Assembly: GCA_003241485.1 (NCBI GenBank)
Contig: QFQD01000055.1
Span: 1 to 64,000 of the forward strand
Source: Ancylobacter novellus
Lineage (GTDB): Bacteria > Pseudomonadota > Alphaproteobacteria > Rhizobiales > Xanthobacteraceae
Reading direction: 5' to 3'
Length of the DNA: 64,000 nucleotides
The translations under genes and the position numbers were made by a program. The notes under the pieces were generated by a model that saw nothing but the letters and a program-made list of their open reading frames with translations, had not been told where the DNA came from and did not search any database. Below are positions 34,467 through 43,315 of the stretch, piece after piece (within the stretch, counting starts at the first letter, position 1; each line of letters starts with the position of its first letter).

Positions 34467-34892
34467 TCAGGCGAGATTGCCGGCGGCGAGCGCCGCGACC
34501 TCGCCGGTGTGCACGAAGCACAGCTTATTGCCCTCGGGGTCCCGGCAATAGGCGGCGTAATAATCGGCGCCGTAATGCGGCCGCAAGCCCGGCGCGCCTT
34601 CATCGAAACCGCCATGAGCGATCGCCGCGCGCCACGCAGCCTCGGCCGCCTGCGGGGTTGCCGCGGCAAAGCTGACCTGCACCCCGTTGCCCCACGTCGC
34701 GGGCAACCCGTTGAACGGGTACTGCACGAAGAACTGCTGCCAGGGCCGGCCGGGCACGATCCAGGTCGAGCCCGCCGGCCCGCTGTCCTCATAGGTGAAG
34801 TCGCGCACCAGGCCGAGCGGCGCCAGCACCGCCTCGTAGAAGGCCGTCATCCGCGGCAGGTCGCGCGCGCCCACCATGATGTGGCTGAACAT
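34467..34892 (-). CDS. VOC-family (glyoxalase/bleomycin-resistance-like) protein
   Basis: A 141-residue protein with one VOC fold: MFSHIMVGARDLPRMTAFYE at the start, WQQFFVQYPFNGLPATWGNG in the middle, and HYGADYYAAYCRDPEGNKLC at the end, with the usual final Glu. It may be a metal enzyme or a binding protein. Start ATG 34892 has GGAGAGGA upstream; the extra 17 codons in the open frame are not used. It is convergent with the cyclase gene. Confidence 0.85.
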   Translation of the reverse strand: MFSHIMVGARDLPRMTAFYEAVLAPLGLVRDFTYEDSGPAGSTWIVPGRPWQQFFVQYPFNGLPATWGNGVQVSFAAATPQAAEAAWRAAIAHGGFDEGAPGLRPHYGADYYAAYCRDPEGNKLCFVHTGEVAALAAGNLA

Positions 34893-35026
34893 TGTCCTCT
34901 CCCGATTGATCCGTCGCATGGTACGCGAACGCTCCCGGCGCATGATTCATCTGCAAGGGGGCACCGCGCAAGCGAGGGTCGACAGCCGCGCGAATGCGCA
35001 GTAAACGGAGCGTCCGGAATTACATG

Positions 35027-35049
35027 AACTTCCAGTTTGTTCGGAAGTT
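35027..35049. promoter_or_regulatory. Inverted repeat upstream of fpr
   Basis: The arms AACTTCC (35027-35033) and GGAAGTT (35043-35049) surround 9 nt, 21 bp before the fpr start. This could be a regulator site or a 5' leader hairpin controlling fpr. Confidence 0.4.
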
Positions 35050-35069
35050 TTCACTTAGACGGATTGTAA

Positions 35070-35843
35070 ATGAGCAATCTCCATCACGAGCGCGTCCTGT
35101 CGGTGCATCACTGGACCGACAACCTCTTCACCTTCACGACCACGCGGGACCCGGCGCTGCGCTTCAAGAACGGGCAGTTCGTGATGATCGGCCTGCCGGT
35201 CGATGGCAAGCCGCTGCTGCGCGCCTATTCCATCGCCAGCGCCAATTACGAGGAGACCCTCGAATTCTTCTCGATCAAGGTGCAGAACGGCCCGCTCACC
35301 TCGCGGCTTCAGCATCTCAAGGTCGGCGACGAGGTGATTGTCGGCCGCAAGCCGACCGGCACGCTGCTGGTCGACTATCTCGTGCCCGGCCGCCGGCTCT
35401 ATCTGCTGGCCACAGGCACGGGGCTCGCGCCCTTCCTGAGCCTTATCAAGGACCCGGAGACCTATGAGAATTACGACAAGGTCATCCTGGTGCACGGCGT
35501 GCGCACGGTCGCCGAGCTGGCCTATCGCGAGCTGATCGAGGAAGAGCTGCCGAACAACGAGTTCTTCGGCGAGCTGGTGCTGGAAAAGCTGGTCTACTAC
35601 CCGACGGTGACGCGCGAGCCCTTCCACAATCAGGGCCGCATCACCGATCTCATCACCTCGGGCAAGCTGTTCACCGATCTCGATCTGCCGCCGCTGAACA
35701 AGGAAGACGACCGCGTCATGCTGTGCGGCTCACCGCAGCTGCTCGACGACATGCGCGTCATCCTGAAGGAGCGCGGCTTCGAGGAAGGCTCCACCACCGA
35801 GCCCGGCGATTTCGTGATCGAAAAGGCTTTCGTCGAGAAGTAG
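35070..35843 (+). CDS. fpr: Ferredoxin--NADP reductase
   Basis: A 257-residue flavoprotein of the bacterial Fpr type. The FAD motif RAYSIAS is at about residues 51-57, followed by VGRKPTGTLLVDYLVPGRRL, the NADP-binding start LLATGTGLAPFLSLIKDPE, and MLCGSPQLLDDMRVIL. The C-terminus is EKAFVEK, the short tail typical of alphaproteobacterial Fpr. It moves electrons between NADPH and ferredoxin or flavodoxin and is often induced in oxidative stress. A palindromic element lies just upstream. Confidence 0.93.
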   Translation: MSNLHHERVLSVHHWTDNLFTFTTTRDPALRFKNGQFVMIGLPVDGKPLLRAYSIASANYEETLEFFSIKVQNGPLTSRLQHLKVGDEVIVGRKPTGTLLVDYLVPGRRLYLLATGTGLAPFLSLIKDPETYENYDKVILVHGVRTVAELAYRELIEEELPNNEFFGELVLEKLVYYPTVTREPFHNQGRITDLITSGKLFTDLDLPPLNKEDDRVMLCGSPQLLDDMRVILKERGFEEGSTTEPGDFVIEKAFVEK

Positions 35844-35862
35844 GAACCCGCCCCGGAGGGGT

Positions 35863-36174
35863 TCAGCGCAGCCGGCGGTTCGGATCGAGGTCCGGGCCGC
35901 GCTCGCGCGCCACCTCGTCGGGCGACAGCACCCGGTACTCGGCCTCAATGATGGTCGGACCACCCGCATCGGGGCCGCGCTTGCGGCTGCCGAACAGGCG
36001 GTAGGCGAGACCGGCGATCGCCACAATGGGGAACACCACAAGGAATACGCTTGCCGCCACCAGCGCCAGGGCGGTTCCCACCGCCAGCGCCACGGCAACG
36101 ACAATCGCGATCTGCCACCAGCTGACGCGGCGGACCGTGAAACGCATACGGTCGAACGGATCGGTCGAGCTCAT
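35863..36174 (-). CDS. Small membrane protein of unknown function
   Basis: A 103-residue protein: polar N-terminus (MSSTDPFDRMRFTVRRVSWW), two adjacent hydrophobic helices (IAIVVAVALAVGTALALVAA and VFLVVFPIVAIAGLAYRLFG), then a charged tail with EAEYRVLSPDEVARERG. I recognise no named family. It is convergent with fpr and divergent from the GNAT gene. Confidence 0.65.
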   Translation of the reverse strand: MSSTDPFDRMRFTVRRVSWWQIAIVVAVALAVGTALALVAASVFLVVFPIVAIAGLAYRLFGSRKRGPDAGGPTIIEAEYRVLSPDEVARERGPDLDPNRRLR

Positions 36175-36310
36175 TCCCTTGGTCTTTCCTCCTCAGCGGT
36201 CGCCCCGCTTTCATGCCATATGGGAACATGAAGCAGGCATTCCAGCGGCAGCCGTGCAAAATTGAAACGGACGATAGGTCGCAGGCCGCTGCGGCAGACG
36301 GAGAGTTCCC

Positions 36311-36799
36311 ATGATCCTGCGCGAGGCGCGCGAAGACGACCTGCCCGGCATTCTCGCCATCTATAACGATGCCGTGCTCACCACCACGGCGATCTGGAAC
36401 GACACGCCGGTCGACGTCGCCAATCGCCGCGCCTGGCTGGAGGATCGTCACGCGAAGGGCTATCCCGTCCTCGTCGCGACCGAGGGCACGGACGTGCTCG
36501 GCTATGCCAGCTTCGGCGACTTCCGGCCCTTTGAAGGCTATCGCATCAGCGTCGAGCACTCGGTCTACGTGGCCAAGCCGGCACGTGGGCGCGGGCTTGG
36601 GCGGGTGCTGGTGGAAGCGCTGTTCGCGCCGGCCCGCACGCTCGGCAAGAAGGTGATGATCGGCGGCATCACCGGCGGCAACACCGCCTCCATCGCCCTT
36701 CACCAGCGGCTCGGCTTCCGCGAGACCGGCCGGCTGCTCGGCATTGGCACCAAGTTCGACCAGCGCCTCGATCTCGTCTTCATGCAAAAGGACCTCTGA
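36311..36799 (+). CDS. GNAT N-acetyltransferase, phosphinothricin/methionine sulfone acetyltransferase-like
   Basis: A 162-residue GNAT protein similar to Pat/MddA: MILREAREDDLPGILAIYND, then SVEHSVYVAKPARGRGLGRV with the acetyl-CoA loop RGRGLG, and FRETGRLLGIGTKFDQRLDL at the end. Such enzymes acetylate L-amino-acid analogues such as methionine sulfone or phosphinothricin. It is convergent with ahcY, with a bidirectional hairpin in between. Confidence 0.87.
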   Translation: MILREAREDDLPGILAIYNDAVLTTTAIWNDTPVDVANRRAWLEDRHAKGYPVLVATEGTDVLGYASFGDFRPFEGYRISVEHSVYVAKPARGRGLGRVLVEALFAPARTLGKKVMIGGITGGNTASIALHQRLGFRETGRLLGIGTKFDQRLDLVFMQKDL

Positions 36800-36803
36800 C
36801 ACG

Positions 36804-36830
36804 AAAAAGGGGCGCCGTGCGGCGCCCCTT
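36804..36830 (-). terminator. Rho-independent terminator of ahcY
   Basis: A perfect 8-bp stem GGGGCGCC (36809-36816) / GGCGCCCC (36821-36828) with loop GTGC, followed on the minus strand by a T5 run. It lies between the convergent GNAT and ahcY genes and can terminate ahcY, perhaps both. Confidence 0.85.
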
Positions 36831-36854
36831 GCGTGGATCGACCGGAAACGGCGA

Positions 36855-38267
36855 TCAGTAGCGGTAGTGGTCGCTCTTGAACGGGCCTTCCGTCTTGACC
36901 CCGATATAGGCGGCCTGGTCGGGGCGCAGCTTGGTCAGGCTGACGCCGATCTTGGCGAGGTGCAGCATCGCCACCTTCTCGTCCAGCGACTTCGGCAGCA
37001 CGTAGACTTCCTTCTTGTACTTGCCGTCGGTGTTGTTGGCGAACAGCTCGATCTGCGCCAGCGTCTGGTTGGTGAACGAGGCCGACATCACGAAGGACGG
37101 GTGGCCCATGGCGTTGCCGAGGTTCACCAGACGACCTTCCGACAGCAGGATCATGCGCTTGCCATCGGGGAAGGTGATCTCGTCGACCTGCGGCTTGATG
37201 TTGTCCCACTTCAGGTTCTTCAGCGACGCGATCTGGATCTCGTTGTCGAAGTGGCCGATGTTGCAGACGATCGCCCGGTCCTTCATCGCCCGCATGTGCT
37301 CGAGGGTGATGATGTCCTTGTTGCCGGTCGCGGTGACGAAGATGTCGGCGATCGGCGCCGCCTCTTCCATGGTCACGACCTGGTAGCCTTCCATCGCCGC
37401 CTGCAGCGCGCAGATCGGATCGACCTCGGACACCATCACGCGGCAGCCAGCCTGGCGCAGCGAGGCGGCCGAGCCCTTGCCGACATCGCCGAAGCCGGCG
37501 ACCATCGCGACCTTGCCGGACATCATGACGTCCGTGCCGCGGCGGATGCCGTCGACCAGCGATTCACGGCAGCCATAGAGGTTGTCGAACTTCGACTTGG
37601 TGACGCTGTCATTGACGTTGATGGCGGGCCACAGCAGCGTGCCGGCCTTCTGCATGTCGTACAGGCGATGAACGCCCGTGGTGGTCTCTTCCGAGACACC
37701 CTTGATGCTGTCGGCGATCGCCTTGAAATAGCCCTTCGGCTTCTCCTTCAGCTGCTTCTTCAGCAGCGCGAAGAACACTTCCTCTTCTTCCGAACCGGGA
37801 GCGTCGAGGAAGGCAGTGTCGCCGTTTTCGGCGCGCAGGCCGAGATGGACATACATGGTGGCGTCGCCGCCATCATCCAGGATCATGTTGGGGTAGCCGC
37901 CGCCGTGCCAGTCGAACAGCTTGGCGGTGTAGTCCCAGTACTCGGTCAGCGTCTCGCCCTTGACGGCGAACACCGGAACGCCGGCGGCGGCAATCGCGGC
38001 GGCGGCGTGGTCCTGGGTCGAGTAGATGTTGCAGGAGACCCAGCGCACATCGGCGCCGAGCGCGACCAGCGTCTCGATCAGCACGCCGGTCTGGATGGTC
38101 ATGTGCAGCGAGCCGGCGATGCGCGCGCCCTTCAGCACCTGCTTGGGACCGAACTCCTCGCGGGTGGCCATCAGGCCGGGCATCTCGGTCTCGGCGATCG
38201 AGAGTTCCTTGCGGCCGAACGGGGCGAGATTGATGTCCTTGACGATGTATTCGCTGGCAATGGCCAT
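36855..38267 (-). CDS. ahcY: S-adenosylhomocysteinase
   Basis: A 470-residue enzyme that splits S-adenosylhomocysteine to adenosine and homocysteine. Motifs seen: YIVKDINLAPFGRKELSIAE at the N-terminus, AGSLHMTIQTGVLIETL, the NAD-binding region VAMVAGFGDVGKGSAASLR, and the conserved C-terminal PFKSDHYRY. The insertion between residues 140 and 180 is typical of the longer alphaproteobacterial/eukaryotic form. It has its own promoter region (130 bp) carrying a palindrome like the SahR site and ends in a strong terminator. Confidence 0.97.
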   Translation of the reverse strand: MAIASEYIVKDINLAPFGRKELSIAETEMPGLMATREEFGPKQVLKGARIAGSLHMTIQTGVLIETLVALGADVRWVSCNIYSTQDHAAAAIAAAGVPVFAVKGETLTEYWDYTAKLFDWHGGGYPNMILDDGGDATMYVHLGLRAENGDTAFLDAPGSEEEEVFFALLKKQLKEKPKGYFKAIADSIKGVSEETTTGVHRLYDMQKAGTLLWPAINVNDSVTKSKFDNLYGCRESLVDGIRRGTDVMMSGKVAMVAGFGDVGKGSAASLRQAGCRVMVSEVDPICALQAAMEGYQVVTMEEAAPIADIFVTATGNKDIITLEHMRAMKDRAIVCNIGHFDNEIQIASLKNLKWDNIKPQVDEITFPDGKRMILLSEGRLVNLGNAMGHPSFVMSASFTNQTLAQIELFANNTDGKYKKEVYVLPKSLDEKVAMLHLAKIGVSLTKLRPDQAAYIGVKTEGPFKSDHYRY

Positions 38268-38356
38268 GTGCGGCGTCCCTTCTGCCTGGGCGCGAAGTTC
38301 GCGCGGATAAGCTGGCCGGGGTGATAGCAGCCCGACCGCGCGAATACAATAACGAT

Positions 38357-38372
38357 ATAAAGATGTCTTTAT
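38357..38372. promoter_or_regulatory. SahR-like operator upstream of ahcY
   Basis: The palindrome ATAAAGA-TG-TCTTTAT with perfect 7-bp arms lies about 90 bp upstream of the ahcY start, in a locally AT-rich patch. It resembles the ArsR-family SahR operators known for ahcY and methionine-cycle genes in proteobacteria. I rely on memory of that motif, so a motif comparison would be needed. Confidence 0.6.
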
Positions 38373-38397
38373 GTGACAGAGGTGAGCGCGGGGCGCG

Positions 38398-38691
38398 CTA
38401 TTCGCCCTCGCCGAAGCGGTCGGCCACCAGCGCGTCGAGCGCGTCGAGCGCCGCCTGCGCCTCGCGGCCGGAAGCCTCGACCAGAATGGTGGTGCCCGGT
38501 GCCGCCGCCAGCATCATCAGCCCCATGATCGAGGTGCCGCTGACCGTCTCGCCGCAGCGCGTCACGCGGATATCGGCGTCGTAGCGCTCCACCGTATGGA
38601 CGAACTTGGCCGAGGCGCGGGCATGCAGGCCGCGCTTGTTGACGATGGGCAATTCCCGGCTGAGGGCGGCCTGTTCCGTCGTCACCGTCAT
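38398..38691 (-). CDS. ptsH: HPr-like phosphocarrier protein (NPr type)
   Basis: A 97-residue HPr: IVNKRGLHARASAKFV carries the phosphorylated His (in GLHARAS), and the Ser region SGTSIMGLMMLAAAPGTTIL matches Ser46, the site of HPr kinase. Its start overlaps the EIIA gene stop by 4 bp. In alphaproteobacteria this HPr belongs to the nitrogen-type PTS, which senses nutrient state and does not transport sugars. It belongs to the EIIA/HPr part of the chvI-chvG-hprK group. Confidence 0.93.
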   Translation of the reverse strand: MTVTTEQAALSRELPIVNKRGLHARASAKFVHTVERYDADIRVTRCGETVSGTSIMGLMMLAAAPGTTILVEASGREAQAALDALDALVADRFGEGE

Positions 38692-39089
38692 TTTCCGGCC
38701 AGCACCCGGCTGGCGACATTGATGTATTTACGGCCGGCTTCCTGCGCCTGCACCACCGCCTCGGCCATCGGGATCTCGCCGCGCACCGTGGCGAGCTTGA
38801 CCAGCATTGGCAGGTTGATGCCGGCCACGACCTCGATATCCGGCGAGGTCATGACGGAAATGGCGAGGTTCGACGGCGTACCGCCGAACATATCGGTGAG
38901 TATGACGACACCGCCGCCGCTGTTCACCGCCGCCACCGCCTCCACAATGTCCGTGCGACGCTGCTCGATGTCATCGTCGGGGCCAATGGTAATGGCCTCG
39001 ATCTGGGACTGTGGGCCCATTACGTGTTCAAGAGCGGCGCGGAATTCGCTGGCAAGGCGTCCGTGCGTTACGAGTACGAGACCAATCAT
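38688..39089 (-). CDS. PTS EIIA component, mannose (EIIA-Man) type
   Basis: A 133-residue protein: MIGLVLVTHGRLASEFRAAL, with the phosphorylation His in THGR, and VVILTDMFGGTPSNLAI. This fold is the mannose-type EIIA that alphaproteobacteria use in regulatory, not transport, PTS. Start ATG 39089 begins exactly with the family's N-terminus; the frame starts further upstream without homology. It overlaps ptsH by 4 bp. A 164-bp gap separates it from hprK, so it may have its own promoter. Confidence 0.93.
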   Translation of the reverse strand: MIGLVLVTHGRLASEFRAALEHVMGPQSQIEAITIGPDDDIEQRRTDIVEAVAAVNSGGGVVILTDMFGGTPSNLAISVMTSPDIEVVAGINLPMLVKLATVRGEIPMAEAVVQAQEAGRKYINVASRVLAGK

Positions 39090-39253
39090 CCTGCTCTGCC
39101 GCACCCGATTTCCGGCACGAATACATTTGCGTGAGGTGCCGGGGGGTGTCGCTCCCGGTCACCCCTTGTGCTGGGGGCGCACATCATCGTTGCACCGCAC
39201 ACGAATGGCAAGGCCCGCCGGACGCCTCCCCAGCATAATAACGTGACCAAGCG

Positions 39254-39721
39254 TCATCCCTCGAATCGATCGGTCAGCAGCATGGCCAGCACCTGCTGCA
39301 CGCCATCGCCCTCTGCCAGCACGGCGAGGCGGGCAAGGCGCACGCCGTCCAGCACGATATGCTGGGCCTCCGGCTCCGGCAGCCGCGCCGCGTCCCCCGA
39401 ACCGAGATCGACAACGAGATCGACCGCGACCTCGGCGCGCGAGGCCATCCGGCGAATGCCGGCGCCACGGATCTCGATGAGGCCGGCGAGAGTGTCCGGA
39501 GCGCGGGCGATCAATTGCCCGTTCCGGGGAGCCAGCAGCACGCGGTCGTCAGCGACGAGTTCGACCTCGGGTACTCGCCCGGCTCCGCCCGCCAGCAGCA
39601 GCGAGAAGGCGAGGTGCGATTTTCCCGCGCCCGAAGCACCGCGGATCAGCACCCCCCGCCCGCCGACGCTGACGCAGGAGGCGTGGATCGTCGTCCCATC
39701 AAGGCGGGGGACCTGAGCCAT
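39254..39721 (-). CDS. hprK: HPr kinase, short alphaproteobacterial form
   Basis: A 155-residue protein with a Walker A loop GASGAGKSHLAFSLL (about residues 28-42) and the HPrK signature region IEIRGAGIRRM. It lacks the N-terminal domain of Gram-positive HprK, as usual in alphaproteobacteria. It phosphorylates HPr on Ser. The start ATG shares one base with the chvG stop (TGATG), so translation follows directly from chvG. Confidence 0.92.
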   Translation of the reverse strand: MAQVPRLDGTTIHASCVSVGGRGVLIRGASGAGKSHLAFSLLLAGGAGRVPEVELVADDRVLLAPRNGQLIARAPDTLAGLIEIRGAGIRRMASRAEVAVDLVVDLGSGDAARLPEPEAQHIVLDGVRLARLAVLAEGDGVQQVLAMLLTDRFEG

Positions 39722-41556
39722 CAAGCCGCCGGCAGGTGGACGATGAAGCGCGCTTCGGCGACCGGCTTGGCGGCCGCCTTCCGGCTGCGCGGCTTGGGTT
39801 CGGCCGGCCGGTTCTCCGCCCAGATGCGCCCGCCATGCGCCTCGACGATCTGCCGGGAGATCGAAAGGCCGAGGCCGGAATTCTGTCCGAAACCCTGCTC
39901 CTCCGGCCGATCGGTGTAAAAGCGCTCAAAGATGCGGGCGAGCGCGTGCGGGGGGATACCCGGCCCGTCATCGTCGACCGTGATCTCGACCGCGTCCTTG
40001 AGCCGCTTGCAGGTCACCCGCACTTCTCCTGCCTTGGGCGAGAAGGAGCGGGCATTGTCGATGAGATTGTTGATCACCTGGCCAAGGCGTGAATCGTGGC
40101 CCGGCACGACGAATTCGCCATTGGCGCCGGGCGCATGCTCGAAGCTGAGCTTCACATGCACATCGTCGCCGCGCACAACGTCGTTCTGCACGCCGGTCAC
40201 GGTCTTGAGCAGCCGCGTGAGATCGACCGGCTCGGCTTCCTGGCGCTGCAGTTCGGCGTCGAGCCGCGAGGCGTCGGAAATGTCGGTAATCAGCCTGTCC
40301 AGCCGCTTCACGTCGTGCTGAATGACTTCCAGCAGGCGCCCGCGCGAATTGTCGGTCTTGGCGAGCGGCAAGGTTTCCACTGCCGAGCGCAGGGAGGTCA
40401 GCGGGTTCTTGAGCTCGTGCGAGACGTCGGCCGCAAAGCTCTCGATGGCTTCGATGCGGCTATAGAGCGCGTCCGTCATGTCGCGCAGCGCGCCGGAGAG
40501 ATGGCCGATCTCGTCGGAACGCGAGGTGAAATCGGGAATCTCGACACGCGAGCGCGTCCGCCGGCGCACCCTCTCCGCCGCATCGGCCAGCCGGCGCACC
40601 GGGCCGGCAATGGTGCTGGCGAGCAGCAGGGACAGCACCACCATCACCGCCATGGCGACGAGGAAGACACGCACAATGACGAGCCGCTCGGCCGCCACTG
40701 CCTGGTCGATCTCGCCGCCCTGCGTGGAGAGCAGCAGCGCGCCGAGAATGGCGCGGAAGCGCTGCACCGGCACGGCGACGGAGACGATGACCTGTCCGCG
40801 CTCATTGACCTGCACCGCGCTGGCCTTCTGACCCTGCAGCGCCTCGACGATCTCCGGGTAACCGCGGCCATTGTTCGGCCCGAGATCCTTATAGAGCGGC
40901 AGGTCGCCGCGCTCGAACCACATCTTCAGGCTGTTCCAGCCGCGCTCCATCCAGTTGGGCTTGCGCGCGTTTGGGGCCGGCATTTCGAAGCGCAGGATCT
41001 CCCCGCGTGAATAGAGCGAGCGCGAATCCACCAGCAGCGCGCCGTCGCGATCATAGATGCGTGCGCGCGTGCCCGTCGGCTCCACGAGGCGCTTCAGCAC
41101 CGGGGCGACGCGCTCGGGATTGATGGGGAATTCCAGCGGCGCGAACCCCTCCTCGCCCGGCCCATAGCTCTCGCCGGCCTGCAATTCGAGCAGGCGCTCG
41201 GGATCGATGGTGATGGCGTTGGTCTCGACCTGCGCCTGTGCCGCGATGGCGCTGGCAATGATCTCGCCCTGCACCAGGAGGCTCTGCACGCGCGCGTCGA
41301 TCAGCCCGGCGCGGAATTCGGAGAGATAGAGAATGCCTGATACCAGCACACACATGCCCGCCAGGTTGAGCAGGACGATGCGGCGGGTAAGGCTGGAGAA
41401 GCTCTGGAAGGCGACGAAATTCCGCAGTCGCCGGAAAGCCCCGAGGAGCCCGGCGAAGCGCCCGCCTTTGCGGGGGGCGGCCTCTTCCACGGCCTCGGCT
41501 TCGTCGAGGAATTCCTCGTCTTCCGCCGGCGGCCGGGTGGATGCGGTATCGAGCAA
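39721..41556 (-). CDS. chvG: ChvG/ExoS sensor histidine kinase
   Basis: A 611-residue sensor kinase. After a cytoplasmic acidic leader comes TM1 (LLNLAGMCVLVSGILYLSEF), a periplasmic domain (about residues 90-280) including DARVQSLLVQGEIIASAI, TM2 (VFLVAMAVMVVLSLLLASTI), HAMP, the phospho-His in FAADVSHELKNPLTSLR and an ATPase domain with N, DDDGPGIPP, and SGLGLSISRQIVEAHGG. ChvG/ExoS senses acid or envelope stress in Rhizobiales. A TTG start at 41556 is likely because the AAGGAG inside the chvI end lies 10 nt before it; the frame is open to 41586. Confidence 0.95.
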   Translation of the reverse strand: MLDTASTRPPAEDEEFLDEAEAVEEAAPRKGGRFAGLLGAFRRLRNFVAFQSFSSLTRRIVLLNLAGMCVLVSGILYLSEFRAGLIDARVQSLLVQGEIIASAIAAQAQVETNAITIDPERLLELQAGESYGPGEEGFAPLEFPINPERVAPVLKRLVEPTGTRARIYDRDGALLVDSRSLYSRGEILRFEMPAPNARKPNWMERGWNSLKMWFERGDLPLYKDLGPNNGRGYPEIVEALQGQKASAVQVNERGQVIVSVAVPVQRFRAILGALLLSTQGGEIDQAVAAERLVIVRVFLVAMAVMVVLSLLLASTIAGPVRRLADAAERVRRRTRSRVEIPDFTSRSDEIGHLSGALRDMTDALYSRIEAIESFAADVSHELKNPLTSLRSAVETLPLAKTDNSRGRLLEVIQHDVKRLDRLITDISDASRLDAELQRQEAEPVDLTRLLKTVTGVQNDVVRGDDVHVKLSFEHAPGANGEFVVPGHDSRLGQVINNLIDNARSFSPKAGEVRVTCKRLKDAVEITVDDDGPGIPPHALARIFERFYTDRPEEQGFGQNSGLGLSISRQIVEAHGGRIWAENRPAEPKPRSRKAAAKPVAEARFIVHLPAA

Positions 41557-41563
41557 GAAGCCG

Positions 41564-42262
41564 CTACTCCTTGAAGCGGTAGCCAACGCCGTACAGCGTC
41601 TCGATCATCTCGAAATTGTCGTCCGTCACCTTGAACTTCTTGCGCAGGCGCTTGATGTGGCTGTCGATGGTGCGGTCGTCGACATAGACCTGATCGTCAT
41701 AGGCCGCATCCATCAGCGCGTTGCGGCTCTTCACCACGCCAGGCCGGGTGGCGAGCGCCTGCAGGATCAGGAATTCGGTGACGGTAAGGGTGACGTTCTC
41801 GCCCTTCCAGGTGCAGGTGTGGCGCTCGGGGTCCATGCGCAGCAGGCCGCGCTCCAGCACCTTGGCGCTGTCGGTCTCGCGCGGCAGCGTGCCGTCCTTG
41901 GGCGCCACGCGGCGCAGCACCGCCTTCACCCGCTCAACAAGGAGGCGCTGGGAGAACGGCTTCTTGATGAAATCATCGGCGCCCATCTTGAGGCCGAACA
42001 GTTCATCAATCTCGTCATCCTTCGAGGTGAGAAAGATGACGGGCATATCGCTCTTCTGGCGCAGCCGCCGCAACAGCTCCATGCCGTCCATGCGAGGCAT
42101 CTTGATATCGAAGATCGCAAGGTCCGGCGGATTGGTCTTGAATCCGTCGAGTGCCGTCGCGCCATCCGTGTAGGTCTGAATCCGGTACCCTTCCGATTCC
42201 AGTGCAATCGACACGGAGGTGAGGATGTTGCGGTCGTCGTCGACGAGAGCAATGGTCGGCAT
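41564..42262 (-). CDS. chvI: ChvI response regulator
   Basis: A 232-residue OmpR-type regulator. Receiver domain: IALVDDDRNILTSVSIALES, phospho-Asp in LAIFDIKMPRMDGMELL, Thr/Lys in VIFLTSKDD and DFIKKPFSQ. Winged-helix domain: LTVTEFLILQALATRPGVVK, VDDRTIDSHIKRLRKKFK, IETLYGVGYRFKE. It pairs with ChvG and controls exopolysaccharide, motility, acid and envelope genes. ATG 42262 is preceded by AGGAAAG; the longer open frame adds 25 residues without homology. Divergent from hugZ. Confidence 0.96.
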   Translation of the reverse strand: MPTIALVDDDRNILTSVSIALESEGYRIQTYTDGATALDGFKTNPPDLAIFDIKMPRMDGMELLRRLRQKSDMPVIFLTSKDDEIDELFGLKMGADDFIKKPFSQRLLVERVKAVLRRVAPKDGTLPRETDSAKVLERGLLRMDPERHTCTWKGENVTLTVTEFLILQALATRPGVVKSRNALMDAAYDDQVYVDDRTIDSHIKRLRKKFKVTDDNFEMIETLYGVGYRFKE

Positions 42263-42455
42263 CTGCACACTTTCCTGTTCGGCGGCGTTCAGGCCGCCCC
42301 GGCGGTGAACCGTGCCGGCGTGGCCAGAATGTGACACGCAAACTGATTCAACCGAAAATAGCGCGTTTCAAGGCGTTTAGCCAACCTAGCGCATGTCCTT
42401 GACGGGAGCCTGTCCACCGAGTCACCACAAGCAAGGTCCTGCGAGGGAGGAAAAC

Positions 42456-43217
42456 ATGCCGGCCACACAGCCCGCCACCGATGATTTCGATCCCGCCGCC
42501 GCCGTGAAACGCCTGATCCGCGAGGCCCGCATGGGCGCGCTCGCGACGCTTGACGGGGACGGCGGTCCCTATGTTTCTCTGGTCCAGTTCGCCACTCTGC
42601 CGGACGGCGCGCCCGTGCTTCTGCTCTCCGCCCTTGCCCGCCACACCCGCAATCTGCAGCGCGAGGCGCGGGTCTCTCTACTGGTGGACGAGCGGCGCAT
42701 GGGCGATGAACTGCAGGGCGCGCGCGCCAGCCTGCAGGGACGCATCGCGCGGCTGACCGAGCCGAGTGATATCGACACCGCGCGCCGCCGCTTCCTCGCC
42801 CGCCACCCCGACGCGGCGGGCTTTGCCGGCTTCGCCGATTTTGCCTTCTACCGGGTGACGCTGGACAGCGCCCATCTCGTCGCCGGTTTTGGCCGCATCA
42901 TGGATGTGGACGGGGCACAGCTCGCGACGCCCGTCGCCGATGCGGGCGAGCTTCTCGCCGCCGAGCCCGGCGCGATCGAGCACATGAATGAGGACCACCG
43001 CGACGCCATCCAGCTCTACGCGCTGCATCTGGTCGGCGCCGGTCCCGCCGACTGGCGGATCATCGGCATCGACCCGGATGGCTGCGACCTGATGGCCGGC
43101 ACGGATGTGCGGCGCCTGTCCTTCCCGCGCCGCGTCACCACCGCCCGCGCCATGCGCGAGGTGCTGGTCGAACTAGCCGACAAGGCCCGGGCGACCACGA
43201 TCGATTCGCCCCAATAG
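42456..43217 (+). CDS. HugZ-like heme-utilization / PNPOx-fold protein
   Basis: A 253-residue protein with an N-terminal split-barrel of the pyridoxamine-phosphate-oxidase fold (IREARMGALATLDGDGGPYV, PDGAPVLLLSALARHTRNLQ, FADFAFYRVTLDSAHLVAGF) and a C-terminal DUF2470-like region (EPGAIEHMNEDHRDAIQLYA, then IDPDGCDLMAG). This layout matches HugZ-type heme-binding or heme-degrading proteins. Start ATG 42456 has GGGAGG 5 nt before it. It stands between the divergent chvI and pckA. Confidence 0.85.
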   Translation: MPATQPATDDFDPAAAVKRLIREARMGALATLDGDGGPYVSLVQFATLPDGAPVLLLSALARHTRNLQREARVSLLVDERRMGDELQGARASLQGRIARLTEPSDIDTARRRFLARHPDAAGFAGFADFAFYRVTLDSAHLVAGFGRIMDVDGAQLATPVADAGELLAAEPGAIEHMNEDHRDAIQLYALHLVGAGPADWRIIGIDPDGCDLMAGTDVRRLSFPRRVTTARAMREVLVELADKARATTIDSPQ

Positions 43218-43315
43218 CTGCCCGGTTTGGCCACAGATTCGTCCCGGAACATCGGCGAGAAAGGCGCCTCGGGCGCGTCGGTTGCCCCTGTTTGTCACGC
43301 GTCAGGAGCCAAAAC

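Noticed and set aside
38268..38356. Possible SAH or SAM riboswitch before ahcY
   Set aside because: I found no stem arrangement or conserved core that fits a known class; the protein-type palindrome is a better explanation.
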